Shown piece after piece: positions 1 through 8,279 of a DNA stretch of 64,000 nt (its first letter is position 1; every line of letters starts with the position of its first letter). The DNA is from Candidatus Kapaibacterium sp. (GTDB lineage Bacteria > Bacteroidota > Ignavibacteria > Kapaibacteriales > UBA4661), in contig JALONG010000006.1 in NCBI GenBank assembly GCA_025455065.1, forward strand, positions 1 to 64,000, in the 5' to 3' direction. Position numbers and translations under genes: made by a program. The notes beneath the pieces were generated by a model. The model did no database searches. It was not told the origin of the DNA and saw only the letters and a list, made by a program, of their open reading frames with translations.

Positions 1-29
1 CTTTTCTCTGTAAGCAGCATAAATACTCG

Positions 30-49
30 CACAGACAAGAATGTCTGTG
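30..49. repeat. palindrome of the CACAGACA repeat family (fragment)
   Basis: A perfect hairpin with arms CACAGACA and TGTCTGTG around AGAA. The same palindrome in opposite orientation starts the two larger repeat elements near 29.99 kb and 37.65 kb, so this is probably a partial copy of that element, perhaps continuing beyond the window start. Confidence 0.7.
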
Positions 50-101
50 CCACTGAAGCCGGATTTTTTTGCACAGTTATCAACTCAAATTGGTATAACA
101 C

Positions 102-143
102 AAAAAAGCGGCTCTTGAAGCCAAAGTACCCCAAAAGCCGCTT
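102..143 (-). terminator. intrinsic terminator of fumC
   Basis: Read on the minus strand, the arms AAGCGGCT and AGCCGCTT are followed by a run of six T residues. It begins about 25 bases past the fumC stop codon and fits a rho-independent terminator, though the loop is long (about 22 bases). Confidence 0.6.
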
Positions 144-165
144 GAAATCTTGAATCTTGGAGATA

Positions 166-1560
166 TTATTCCATTCCCGGCTTCGTCATTGCTGCGGGGT
201 TGATGGCAAAATCAAACTTCTCGCCCGTAATCAACCCAAGTTCTATGCCTGCATCGCGCAGCGTACCGCCTGTTTTGTGGGCGTGTTTAGCGATTTTTGC
301 TGCGTTATCGTAGCCGATATGCGGGTTCAGAGCCGTTACAAGCATGAGCGAATTTTTCATGTAATAATCAATTTTCTCACGGTTCGGCTCAATTCCTTCG
401 GCGCAATGCTCCTCGAACATGATGCAGGTGTCGGCAAGCAAACGGACGCTCTGGTTGAAATTATAGATGATAAGCGGCTTGAAGACGTTGAGTTCAAAAT
501 TGCCGGACGCGCCGCCGATGTTGATTGCCACGTCATTACCCATGACTTGCGCTGCAACCATTGTCATTGCTTCGCTTTGCGTGGGGTTTACTTTTCCGGG
601 CATAATGGATGAACCCGGCTCATTTTCGGGAATACTAAGTTCGCCCAAGCCGCAGCGCGGACCCGAAGCTAACCAGCGAACATCATTAGCAATTTTCATC
701 AAGCTGGCAGCCAAGGTTTTAAGCGCTCCGTGAGCAAAAACGAGTGCGTCGTGTGCAGCCAAGGATTCAAACTTGTTCGGCGCGGAAACAAAGGGTAATC
801 CCGTTTCTTTCGCAATTTGCTTTGCTGCTTTTTCGGCAAATTCGGGGTGCGTATTTAAGCCCGTTCCGACGGCAGTACCGCCCAATGCTAATTCATACAC
901 GCCCGGAAGCACAGCATTGATACGGCTGAGAGCCTGATTAAGCTGATGCACATATCCCGAAAACTCCTGCCCAAGCGTGAGCGGCGTAGCGTCCATGAGG
1001 TGTGTGCGACCTGTTTTGATGATGTCTTTGAACTGCTCGGATTTGTGCTGAAGCGTATCGCGGAGTTTTGTAACGGCAGGAATGAGGCGTTTGACAAGTT
1101 CTTCGGCGGCGGCAATGTGCATCGCCGTTGGGTAGGTGTCGTTAGAACTTTGTGCTTTGTTCACATCGTCGTTGGGGTGAATAGGCTTTTTGCTGCCCAT
1201 TTCACCGCCTGCCATTTCGATTGCGCGGTTAGAAATCACCTCATTGACATTCATATTTGTTTGTGTGCCGGAGCCTGTTTGCCAGACCGAAAGCGGGAAG
1301 TGGTCATCAAGTTTTCCGGCAATAACTTCGTCGGCTGCTTTGGTGATTAAATCACGCTTTTCGGCAGGAAGTAAGCCAAGTTCGGCGTTCACAATCGCGG
1401 CAGATTTTTTCAAAATACCCATAGCGCGAATCACTTCGCGGGGCATACGCTCATTGCCAATGGCAAAGTGGATGAGAGAACGTGCGGTTTGTGCGCCGTA
1501 GTATTTATCGCTTGGGACGGCGATTTCGCCCATGGTGTCTTTTTCAATGCGTGTGGACAT
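166..1560 (-). CDS. fumC: class II fumarate hydratase
   Basis: Catalyses reversible hydration of fumarate to L-malate in the cytoplasmic TCA cycle, as an iron-independent homotetramer. The 464-residue length is the normal family length. The fumarase/aspartase superfamily signature [11 protein letters not shown] lies near residue 315, the flexible catalytic loop. The N-terminal [16 protein letters not shown] and the segment [14 protein letters not shown] near residue 95 are typical of FumC rather than aspartase or argininosuccinate lyase. It is a single gene with its own terminator downstream; the MFS gene further downstream of it in the window (1689-3032) is transcribed towards it. Nothing looks damaged. 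Aspartase is the only realistic alternative, and the [20 protein letters not shown] stretch favours fumarase. Confidence 0.96.
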   Translation of the reverse strand: MSTRIEKDTMGEIAVPSDKYYGAQTARSLIHFAIGNERMPREVIRAMGILKKSAAIVNAELGLLPAEKRDLITKAADEVIAGKLDDHFPLSVWQTGSGTQTNMNVNEVISNRAIEMAGGEMGSKKPIHPNDDVNKAQSSNDTYPTAMHIAAAEELVKRLIPAVTKLRDTLQHKSEQFKDIIKTGRTHLMDATPLTLGQEFSGYVHQLNQALSRINAVLPGVYELALGGTAVGTGLNTHPEFAEKAAKQIAKETGLPFVSAPNKFESLAAHDALVFAHGALKTLAASLMKIANDVRWLASGPRCGLGELSIPENEPGSSIMPGKVNPTQSEAMTMVAAQVMGNDVAINIGGASGNFELNVFKPLIIYNFNQSVRLLADTCIMFEEHCAEGIEPNREKIDYYMKNSLMLVTALNPHIGYDNAAKIAKHAHKTGGTLRDAGIELGLITGEKFDFAINPAAMTKPGME

Positions 1561-1688
1561 TGGTAACTCAAAATAATTGGGTGGTAAAAAACAGAAGGAA
1601 TTATCACAGGGTTGAAGGCTTTATGACTCACGAATATAGCATTTTTCGTGCAAAAACACATCGTTACAATAATCACAACAGCAATCAT

Positions 1689-3032
1689 TTAGGCAGCGTG
1701 TTCCTCAGCTAAACTCGCCCGAAAATACTTCAAACCCATAGCGTATAACGCAACCGCAGCCGACAAACTCAGCACTGCCGTTACACAAATCGAATACCGC
1801 AAAGCCGCATCATTCCTAAAAACGAAGTCCGTCAGCGATGAAACGATAATCGGTCCCGTGCCACCGCCCATGACGTTGATTGTGAAGAGAAAAAGCGCTC
1901 CTGCCTGTCCTCGCATTTGATTCGGCATAAGTTGCTGAATTGCTGCGGGAGCCGCTCCGTAGGGCATAAAACCAAAAAATGCCGTCCAAATAAAACACCA
2001 CGCTGCCATTTCTCCTGTGGGCAAAAGTGGCATCATGACTGCAACGGGCAGTAATCCTGCCGCAGCCGTTAGCATGACGAGCATATTTGCATCGGTGCGC
2101 CCTTTTTTCAAAAACCACGCAGCCAAGCGGCTCCCAGCCCATAAGCCTAGAGTACCAAAAAGAATACTCGTCGAACCTTGCCAAAGCCCGATTTCAGGGC
2201 GTTTCCAACCGTAGGTGCGTATAAAAAACTCCGGAAACCAAAACCCAACGCCTTGATTAAAAATAGAAAACATTCCAAAGCCAATCGTGTGGCAAAAGGC
2301 AGCTTTTTTATGCTTACTCACATACTGCCAAACCTGAGCGATATTCACGCTTTTGGCGTTGTCCGCACCAATACGCTGGGGTTCTTTGACGGTGAAAAGC
2401 AGCAAACTTACGAGGAGTCCGGGCAAGCCGACCAAAAAGAAAATATACTGCCAAGGATAAATTTCGCCCACAAGAGGAAGTTGCATCATCCCTGCGCTTG
2501 CAGCAAATCCCGCTATTGCTCCCGCGAGCATAACTGCCGTGCCGTTACCAACCGAAATACCCATCGAATACACGCTCATCGCCGTTGTGCGCTTTTCCGG
2601 CGGGAAATAATCGGCAATAAGCGAATACGCGCTTGGGCTGAGTGTTGCTTCGCCAACGCCGACGGCTACACGTCCAATAAACAGTTGTACATAACTTTTT
2701 GCCATGCCGCAATACACCGTCGCCAGCGACCACAGCGCAATGCCGCCTGCAATCACGTTCCTTCGCACAGTGGTATCTGCCAAACGTCCGGCGGAGATAC
2801 CCAAGAACGTGTAAAAGAGCGTAAATGCTATGCCCATGAGCATACTCATATCCGAATCCGTCACGCCAAATGTTTTTTTGATTGGTCCGACTAAATACCC
2901 AAGTATCACGCGGTCAATCATGGACGAAATGTATGCTAAGAGCAAGACGGCAATAGCGTACCAGCCTTGTCTGGGTGGGGGGAAGTGTTGGTTATTTGTC
3001 ATTGGTTGCTTGGTGCTTGGTTGCTTGGTCAT
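1689..3032 (-). CDS. MFS transporter, spinster-like
   Basis: A 447-residue inner-membrane carrier with about 12 hydrophobic helices. The N-terminal half shows the major facilitator loop between helices 2 and 3 (GRLADTTVRRN) and the segment GRVAVGVGEATLSP, which is characteristic of the spinster-like group (YSMGISVGNG follows). The substrate cannot be told from sequence; family members move organic anions, lipids or drugs. The first ten residues (TKQPSTKQP) are encoded by the tandem repeat spanning the start region, and a second Met at position 11 (base 3002) is an equally plausible start, since neither Met has a clear ribosome binding site. The upstream gene in the same direction is the carboxylate symporter, 125 bases away, so a two-transporter unit is possible. 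Confidence 0.85.
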   Translation of the reverse strand: MTKQPSTKQPMTNNQHFPPPRQGWYAIAVLLLAYISSMIDRVILGYLVGPIKKTFGVTDSDMSMLMGIAFTLFYTFLGISAGRLADTTVRRNVIAGGIALWSLATVYCGMAKSYVQLFIGRVAVGVGEATLSPSAYSLIADYFPPEKRTTAMSVYSMGISVGNGTAVMLAGAIAGFAASAGMMQLPLVGEIYPWQYIFFLVGLPGLLVSLLLFTVKEPQRIGADNAKSVNIAQVWQYVSKHKKAAFCHTIGFGMFSIFNQGVGFWFPEFFIRTYGWKRPEIGLWQGSTSILFGTLGLWAGSRLAAWFLKKGRTDANMLVMLTAAAGLLPVAVMMPLLPTGEMAAWCFIWTAFFGFMPYGAAPAAIQQLMPNQMRGQAGALFLFTINVMGGGTGPIIVSSLTDFVFRNDAALRYSICVTAVLSLSAAVALYAMGLKYFRASLAEEHAA

Positions 3033-3081
3033 TAGTCGTTGGTTGATTGGTCATTAGTCATTAGTTGATTGGTCATTAGTC
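3001..3081. repeat. heptamer-based tandem repeat at the MFS start codon
   Basis: Degenerate units of about seven bases such as TTGGTTG, ATTGGTC and ATTAGTC run for about 80 bases. They cross the start codon of the MFS gene and supply its first codons. This resembles the short tandemly repeated repetitive (STRR) sequences known best from filamentous cyanobacteria. Confidence 0.75.
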
Positions 3082-3157
3082 TTGTGGGGCGCTTAATTCC
3101 TGCATCTTCGAGAAAATTGAGAGTCTCGCTTTTTCTACGCAAGTGCTATGCAAAGCG

Positions 3158-4477
3158 CTATCCTGCTAGTGCCTCAGCCATTTGTGCCTCGTCTAATTCG
3201 CCTTCGCTTTTGGCTATAACGATTGTTGCAATGGTGTTTCCGACAAGGTTTGTTGTGGACATGGCTTCGGACATAAACCGATTTACGCCCAAAAGCAGCG
3301 CCATTCCTTCCACCGGAAGTAATCCAGTGGCGGAAATTGTTGCCGTGAGTGTTACGAAGCCTGCTCCGGTAACGGTTGCAGCGCCTTTGGATGTGAGAAG
3401 GAGCAGCGCTAAAATCGAAAGTTGTTGCCCCAGCGAAAGTGGAATGTTGTAGGCTTGTGCGATAAACATTGCTCCCATAACCAAATAAATGCACGTTCCG
3501 TCGAGGTTAAATGAATATCCCGTCGGCAGAACCAAGCCAACAATGGAGCGGCTACAGCCTAAACGCTGAAGTTTTTGCATCATGCGTGGAAGCACCGATT
3601 CGGATGAAGCCGTGCCTAAAACAATGATAAACTCATCTTTGATAAACCGAATAACACGCCAAAGGCTAAACCCATACCACCGCGCAATCGCCCATAAAAC
3701 AACGCTGACGAAGAGAAAACACGTGAGGTAAAACGACAACATCAATTTCGCAAGTGGAATAAGAGCGGAAAGCCCAAACTTCCCAATCGTAAAGGCGATA
3801 GCACCGAAAGCGCCTATTGGTGCGACTTTCATAATCACGCCAATAATATGAAAAAGCACCTCCATTACCCGTTCCAACAGTTCCAAAACCACGCGCCCAC
3901 GCTCACCCAAGGACAACAAGCCAAAGGCAAAAAGCAGCGCAATAAAAAGGACTTGTAGCAATTCACCATCAACCAAGGCACTAACAAACGTCTTTGGGAC
4001 AATGTTCATCACGAAATCCAGCGTAGATTGCGCTTTGGCGGCGGAGGTGTATTGCGAAAGGTCAGTTTGTGGTACGGCGGCAACATTAAAGCCTGCTCCG
4101 GGCTGCAACAGATTCACCACCACAAGACCGATAATAAGCGCCAGCGTCGTAACAACTTCAAAATATATCAGCGCCCGAACACCAATTTTCCCCACACGCC
4201 GCATATCACCTACGTGCGCGATGCCTGTAACAATCGTACAAAAGACAATCGGCGGCACTATCATTTTGACCATTTTGATAAAAATGTCGCCAAGCGGCTT
4301 CATTGCTGCTCCGGTCTCAGGAAAAAATGCCCCGAGAATAATACCGATAACAACAGCAACAATGACGCGAAAGGTGAGGTTGTTGTAAAAGGGTTGTGGC
4401 TTGGAAGGCTCTTGCATACTAGCGCGGCGAGGTGGTGAGTGGGCGGAGAAAGTTGTGGAATTGGCGATAGAACTCAT
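3158..4477 (-). CDS. dicarboxylate/amino acid:cation symporter (DAACS family)
   Basis: A 439-residue inner-membrane symporter that takes up C4-dicarboxylates or acidic amino acids with sodium or protons. The family core is intact: the serine-rich re-entrant hairpin TASSESVLPRM near residue 292, the segment GYSFNLDGTCIYL of transmembrane helix 7, SKGAATVTGAGF of the second hairpin, and NRFMSEAMSTTNLVGN of helix 8, which holds substrate-binding residues. Length is typical of GltP/DctA. Met21 (base 4417), just before the first hydrophobic helix, is a possible alternative start. A dicarboxylate importer close to fumarase is suggestive of C4-acid use but is not proof of it. Confidence 0.92.
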   Translation of the reverse strand: MSSIANSTTFSAHSPPRRASMQEPSKPQPFYNNLTFRVIVAVVIGIILGAFFPETGAAMKPLGDIFIKMVKMIVPPIVFCTIVTGIAHVGDMRRVGKIGVRALIYFEVVTTLALIIGLVVVNLLQPGAGFNVAAVPQTDLSQYTSAAKAQSTLDFVMNIVPKTFVSALVDGELLQVLFIALLFAFGLLSLGERGRVVLELLERVMEVLFHIIGVIMKVAPIGAFGAIAFTIGKFGLSALIPLAKLMLSFYLTCFLFVSVVLWAIARWYGFSLWRVIRFIKDEFIIVLGTASSESVLPRMMQKLQRLGCSRSIVGLVLPTGYSFNLDGTCIYLVMGAMFIAQAYNIPLSLGQQLSILALLLLTSKGAATVTGAGFVTLTATISATGLLPVEGMALLLGVNRFMSEAMSTTNLVGNTIATIVIAKSEGELDEAQMAEALAG

Positions 4478-4491
4478 AGTTGCAGCCCGCA

Positions 4492-4516
4492 GTGCAAGCG
4501 GGCTGCCCTTGCAAGC
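4492..4516. repeat. GCAGCCCGC hairpin upstream of the symporter
   Basis: Perfect 9-base arms GCAGCCCGC and GCGGGCTGC enclose seven bases, 15 bases upstream of the symporter ATG on the minus strand. No T-run follows, so it is not a standard terminator. It could mask the ribosome binding region or be a repeat; a similar hairpin occurs at 38671-38695. Confidence 0.6.
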
Positions 4517-4560
4517 GGACTACAACGTGTCAAACATCTTTAATTTCACGCGGTGCGAAC

Positions 4561-5769
4561 TTACCCAAAAATTGCTTCATCCCCAAAGAAACAACTTGAT
4601 GCGCCTGTCCAAGGAATGCGGTTATACCGCGCTCCCAGCATCGGTCCGCGCCCTGAGCGCAGAAGCGACAAATACGGAACGGGCTTTGGGGAATTTGGCT
4701 CCCAGATACACAAAATTCGCACTTCTGCTTTGTTCATTCCGTCCGGCGTGTAGAGCGCTTCAGCATAATGCACACGCTCTTGCAAAATCCATTTGTCGCG
4801 CTCTTCTGCGGGAACATTCTGCACATCTTCGCGGGTGGGATTAACGTTTACGCCTTTACCGGCAAAGGCAAAAAGCGGCTTCAGCACGTAATTTTCGATG
4901 TCCTGTGGGATTTCCGGCAGCGTATGAAGAAAATGTGTTTTGGGAACGCTTTTGTGCTTCAAAAACGGCATGGAATATTTGCTGATGAGGAAATACCAAT
5001 TTGGATGTCCCGCCCATTCCACATCCAAATCATCGCGCCAATCGAAAGGAATGACCGCTTTTGCGTCATCAAGTTCATCAATGATTGCGCGGTTGAAAAT
5101 GCGGTGAATCGGAATCCATTTCCCGTCGCGTTCATACAAAAGTTTACGCCCTTCTTTTTTGAGCGAACAAATATCTACCGCCCGAACACCCGTCAGTTGC
5201 TCGGTTGCGAGGAAATCTGGCAAGGTTTTTTGCTTGTCGGGTGTAAGCTCCATCAAGACAACATTTTCTTTATCATGCCCGTTGAGGAGGTTTTTGCGGA
5301 GTGTTGCGAGATATTCATCAGGCGTTTTTCCGCTCAAAATGTAGTAGAGGCGCGGGTCAAGATTGAAATGCTGAATTGCTTTTTGCGAATAGAAAAATTG
5401 AAAACCGTAAAGCGAGGGAAAGCCTTGTAATTCAATAAGTTTTGGCTCATATTCACCATCGGCATTTTTTGTCACGGCAAAATCTACAATTCCAAAAAGC
5501 GGGTGCGGATGTTGATTTGGCACGGTGTAGCGAGCTTCCAACGACGGTTTGGCATAGTCCAAATACTCCGGTGTAATGCACTCCAACAAGATAGAAACTG
5601 CGGCTTCTTCTAATTTTCGTGCAAATGTACTCGAAAGAAAAAGCGGCATCTCGCAGACACGAAATTCAATCGTTGTGCCGAGTGAAGCGTCTAAATCCTT
5701 CAAAAAGGTTTTGTAGCGCTCTTCGGTGTAGTTCTCTGTTGTGTAGCGGCGTTGTAATGCTTCGAGCAT
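4561..5769 (-). CDS. ATP-grasp-like protein of unknown function
   Basis: A 402-residue soluble protein with no signal peptide or membrane helix. I do not recognise a named family. The C-terminal third looks like an ATP-grasp nucleotide-binding fold: YVLKPLFAFAGKGV near residue 288 resembles the Lys-Pro and glycine-rich loop, and DKWILQERVHYAEAL near 323 resembles the hinge strand. The N-terminal half has conserved-looking motifs LIELQGFPSLYGFQ and FNRAIIDEL. Such enzymes usually ligate an amine or amino acid to a carboxylate through an acyl-phosphate, so a peptide-ligase-type role is possible but unproven. The gene lies 83 bases upstream of the symporter and points the same way. Confidence 0.6.
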   Translation of the reverse strand: MLEALQRRYTTENYTEERYKTFLKDLDASLGTTIEFRVCEMPLFLSSTFARKLEEAAVSILLECITPEYLDYAKPSLEARYTVPNQHPHPLFGIVDFAVTKNADGEYEPKLIELQGFPSLYGFQFFYSQKAIQHFNLDPRLYYILSGKTPDEYLATLRKNLLNGHDKENVVLMELTPDKQKTLPDFLATEQLTGVRAVDICSLKKEGRKLLYERDGKWIPIHRIFNRAIIDELDDAKAVIPFDWRDDLDVEWAGHPNWYFLISKYSMPFLKHKSVPKTHFLHTLPEIPQDIENYVLKPLFAFAGKGVNVNPTREDVQNVPAEERDKWILQERVHYAEALYTPDGMNKAEVRILCIWEPNSPKPVPYLSLLRSGRGPMLGARYNRIPWTGASSCFFGDEAIFG

Positions 5770-5920
5770 AGTTTGTACTCCCGCGTTAAGGGTGGGTAAA
5801 ATGAGAAAAATGGATAATCAAGGGCAGTAGTCTTGAACACGGCACAATTTAGGCGTTCAGCACTAAGAAACAAAACTTTATTGTGGATTTTTAGGTGAGA
5901 AGTTTGATTTTGTGCGCAAC

Positions 5921-5976
5921 AATCCTGTAAATTCAATCCTGTAAATTCAATCCCGCAAATTCAATCCCGTAAATCA
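5921..5976. repeat. 14-bp tandem repeat overlapping the lolA stop codon
   Basis: Four consecutive 14-bp units (AATCCTGTAAATTC twice, then AATCCCGCAAATTC and AATCCCGTAAATCA). The lolA stop codon (5961-5963) lies at the boundary between units three and four, so the last lolA codons are part of the array. Confidence 0.85.
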
Positions 5977-6593
5977 ATCACCTGCACACCTTGTGGCGGC
6001 TTCCATTCAAACATCGCGTCGGTCAGCCCTGCATCGGGAATGATGCTGCTAATTTCCCATTCATGCAGCGTCGAGCCGTCGTAAATAGCGAGTTGTTTGA
6101 GCTTCAAATCTCGTGAAAGGCGCATACCCACTCGCTGCATATCGCTAATTTGGTCGCGTGATTTTGCGGGGGCAAGGCTCAGAAGCAGGTCGTTACTGCT
6201 TTTTTCGGCACTGAGGCTTGGTTTGTACCCACGCGGGAAATTCATAAAAATCCGTTCCGGCGAGATATTATCAGGGTTGTCACGGAAATCCGATATAACG
6301 ACTTTTTTTTGTGCTGCGTCATAATTCCACACTGTTGTGCCGTTGCAAATAATCGTCCGCCCCGAAACTTCCAAAATATATTTATTGCCACGCTTGAGTG
6401 CCAGTGAGCCGCGCACATCCTCGCTTTTCATGACGAACTTCACACGCAACGAAGCACCGTCAGCATATTTTTTTTGGACGGCATTAAACACCTCATCGGC
6501 GCTTGGTGAGGGCTGTGCATAAAGCCATTGTGCAGAAAGCCACATCGTTTGGAATAAAAAGAGGGAAAGCAGAGCAGCAACGGTGCGATTCAT
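5961..6593 (-). CDS. lolA: outer-membrane lipoprotein carrier protein LolA
   Basis: Periplasmic chaperone that carries lipoproteins from the inner membrane LolCDE complex to the outer membrane. From Met at 6593 it is 210 residues, starting with a hydrophobic signal peptide (NRTVAALLSLFLFQ...) cleaved near LYAQPS. The mature part begins with SADEVFNAVQKKYADGAS, has the strand GSLALKRGNKYILEVSGR and the aromatic strand IICNGTTVWNYDAAQKKVVI, as in LolA half-barrels. An in-frame Met nine codons upstream (6620) would put charged and aromatic residues before the signal peptide and is less likely. It stands alone and is divergent from the lipoprotein gene at 6894. Its 3' end runs into a 14-bp tandem repeat. 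Confidence 0.88.
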   Translation of the reverse strand: MNRTVAALLSLFLFQTMWLSAQWLYAQPSPSADEVFNAVQKKYADGASLRVKFVMKSEDVRGSLALKRGNKYILEVSGRTIICNGTTVWNYDAAQKKVVISDFRDNPDNISPERIFMNFPRGYKPSLSAEKSSNDLLLSLAPAKSRDQISDMQRVGMRLSRDLKLKQLAIYDGSTLHEWEISSIIPDAGLTDAMFEWKPPQGVQVIDLRD

Positions 6594-6893
6594 AGCGGCA
6601 GAGTAGTAAGCGTGGAACAAGAATTAAACCTATCATTTCGACGAAGAAGTCTCATAAATGGTTTGCTTGGGGACGGAAAAAATTTGGGTAGATAGCTTGA
6701 CTTTCTTATATTCCGAAACTTTTCCATGTTTCAGGCATAAACAGAACGCCGAATGGGAAACCCTAACGACGAAGTACGGCAATAGTAATCAGAATGTTTC
6801 AACCATTAACAGTGTCGTTTTCAACTACGATAGACGGCTTAAAACCTTAGAACACGAATAACACTTATCAATCGTTTACAGGAGATTTTTACT
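6594..6893. other. divergent intergenic region
   Basis: About 300 bases between lolA (leftward) and the small lipoprotein gene (rightward). Short open frames occur but none has a convincing start or protein-like composition. It presumably holds both promoters; the only clear signal is AGGAGA nine bases before the ATG at 6894. Confidence 0.5.
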
Positions 6894-7223
6894 ATGAAGG
6901 CTAAATACCTTATCGCCGCAGGCGGCTTTATCGCTGTGTCCGTGCTGACAGGTTGCGGTGCCGCAAAAATTACCGATGAGCAAAAAGCACAAATCGCCGA
7001 ACTCCGTCGCCAACAGGCTTCGTTGGGAGAGAAAATAAAACTGCGCCAAAGCGAAATTGCCCGTTTGGAAAGCGAAATCGCCGACCGTGAGCGTGCCGTT
7101 GCAAAGTGTAACGAAGACAAAACAGCATTGGAACAGCGTTTAGCAAAATTCCCCAATGCGTGGCCCGATTACACCGAACCCGCAAAAGACACTGTTAAAA
7201 CAAGCACAGGCAAGAAAAAATAA
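6894..7223 (+). CDS. small coiled-coil lipoprotein
   Basis: A 109-residue lipoprotein. The signal peptide ends in the lipobox LTGC with the lipidated Cys near residue 21. The mature protein is one long charged helix (residues about 28-85, heptad-like QIAELRRQQASLGEKI) followed by a Lys-rich tail. A strong ribosome binding site (AGGAGA) fixes the start. It is 49 bases upstream of the LysM gene, whose protein also has a coiled coil, so they may form one envelope-anchored complex. The size and form recall Lpp or the lipoproteins that partner wall-binding proteins, but no named family is recognised. Confidence 0.75.
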   Translation: MKAKYLIAAGGFIAVSVLTGCGAAKITDEQKAQIAELRRQQASLGEKIKLRQSEIARLESEIADRERAVAKCNEDKTALEQRLAKFPNAWPDYTEPAKDTVKTSTGKKK

Positions 7224-7272
7224 CGCTTGACAACAACAAACAAGGAATTATTCACCTTTTCTCCACGAAAAT

Positions 7273-8112
7273 ATGACACGTCGTACTCATACGATTTCCT
7301 CTTTTCTGGCGGCTGTTGTTGTGGCGGTATCCCTTCAAACAGCTTCCCCGCTTGCGTTTGCTCAACAGCAACCCGTTCCGCTCGACCCCAATAAACCCGA
7401 CGAACAACTCACTAAAGATGAAGCCGATGTGCGCATTAAGCAGTTCCGCGAGGCGGTAACAGGCTTGGAAGCGCAACTCAAGCAAGGTGAAGACAAATTT
7501 GCTGCAACAACGAAAAAACTTGCTGACTTGCAAAAAGCTGCCGCCGATTGCGACAGCGCATTTTATGCCCTTGTGAATGCTTCCAAAGCTGATGTAGCGG
7601 CGTTTCGCCAGCGTTTAGGCGTGTTGGAAGGAAAAGTGCGCGAATTGAAGGCACTTTCCGATGATGCTTTAGCAGAAAAAGACAAACAAGACCAAGTGCG
7701 GGCGCTAGAAAATGAACTCAACGCCATGCGCAAAGAAAAAATCGCCCTTCTGCCGGAATTTTACGATAAAATTATTTTCCTTGCCAAAGAAATCAAGGGT
7801 TTGTACCGCGAGAAGAAAACAAGCACCTACACCGTCGGAACATGGGCGGAAAACCGCGAGTGTCTGTGGAATATCTCCGCTCGCAATGAGATTTATGATG
7901 ATGCCTTTTTGTGGCCCAAAATCTGGGTGGCAAACAAAAATATCATCCGCAACCCTGATATTATCTACCCGGGACAAGAATTTGTGATTCCCGCTAAAGC
8001 TGACAAAACCTCCGAAGAAATGAAAGCGGAACGCAAATACTGGCGCATGAAGCGCGGCTCATCTGCAAGCGCCGCACAACCCGCTCCGCTCAAAACCGGC
8101 GTGAATAACTAA
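7273..8112 (+). CDS. secreted LysM-domain protein
   Basis: A 279-residue exported protein. A signal peptide ends near ASPLAFAQQ. Residues about 50-175 form a coiled coil (LEAQLKQGEDKFAATTKKLA and similar). The C-terminal part has a LysM peptidoglycan-binding domain: YTVGTWAENRECLWNISAR opens it and PDIIYPGQEFVIP closes it near residue 238. The Trp-rich form (LWPKIWVANKN) is the variant seen in FCB-group periplasmic proteins. A disordered tail follows. Likely role: tethering the envelope to peptidoglycan together with the preceding lipoprotein. A strong terminator follows, so these two genes appear to form one transcript. Confidence 0.82.
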   Translation: MTRRTHTISSFLAAVVVAVSLQTASPLAFAQQQPVPLDPNKPDEQLTKDEADVRIKQFREAVTGLEAQLKQGEDKFAATTKKLADLQKAAADCDSAFYALVNASKADVAAFRQRLGVLEGKVRELKALSDDALAEKDKQDQVRALENELNAMRKEKIALLPEFYDKIIFLAKEIKGLYREKKTSTYTVGTWAENRECLWNISARNEIYDDAFLWPKIWVANKNIIRNPDIIYPGQEFVIPAKADKTSEEMKAERKYWRMKRGSSASAAQPAPLKTGVNN

Positions 8113-8129
8113 ACATCAATAGCTTACCG

Positions 8130-8176
8130 AATAAACTGCTTTGTCGTGCATGACAACAAAGCAGTTTATTTTCGTT
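8130..8176 (+). terminator. intrinsic terminator after the LysM gene
   Basis: A 14-base perfect stem (ATAAACTGCTTTGT with ACAAAGCAGTTTAT) with an 11-base loop, followed by TTTTCGTTT. It ends the lipoprotein-LysM transcript. Confidence 0.8.
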
Positions 8177-8279
8177 TCTAATGTTCGGCGGTCTGCAAAA
8201 AAAAGAATAATTGCCTCACCTGAATTTCGCTCTTGTACCTCCAATACAAGTCCGTTTCTTTTCAGAAACCCTTGTTGTT

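Noticed and set aside
6658-6861. A 67-residue frame upstream of the small lipoprotein
   Set aside because: It has no ribosome site, signal or recognisable feature, and it occupies the expected promoter region.
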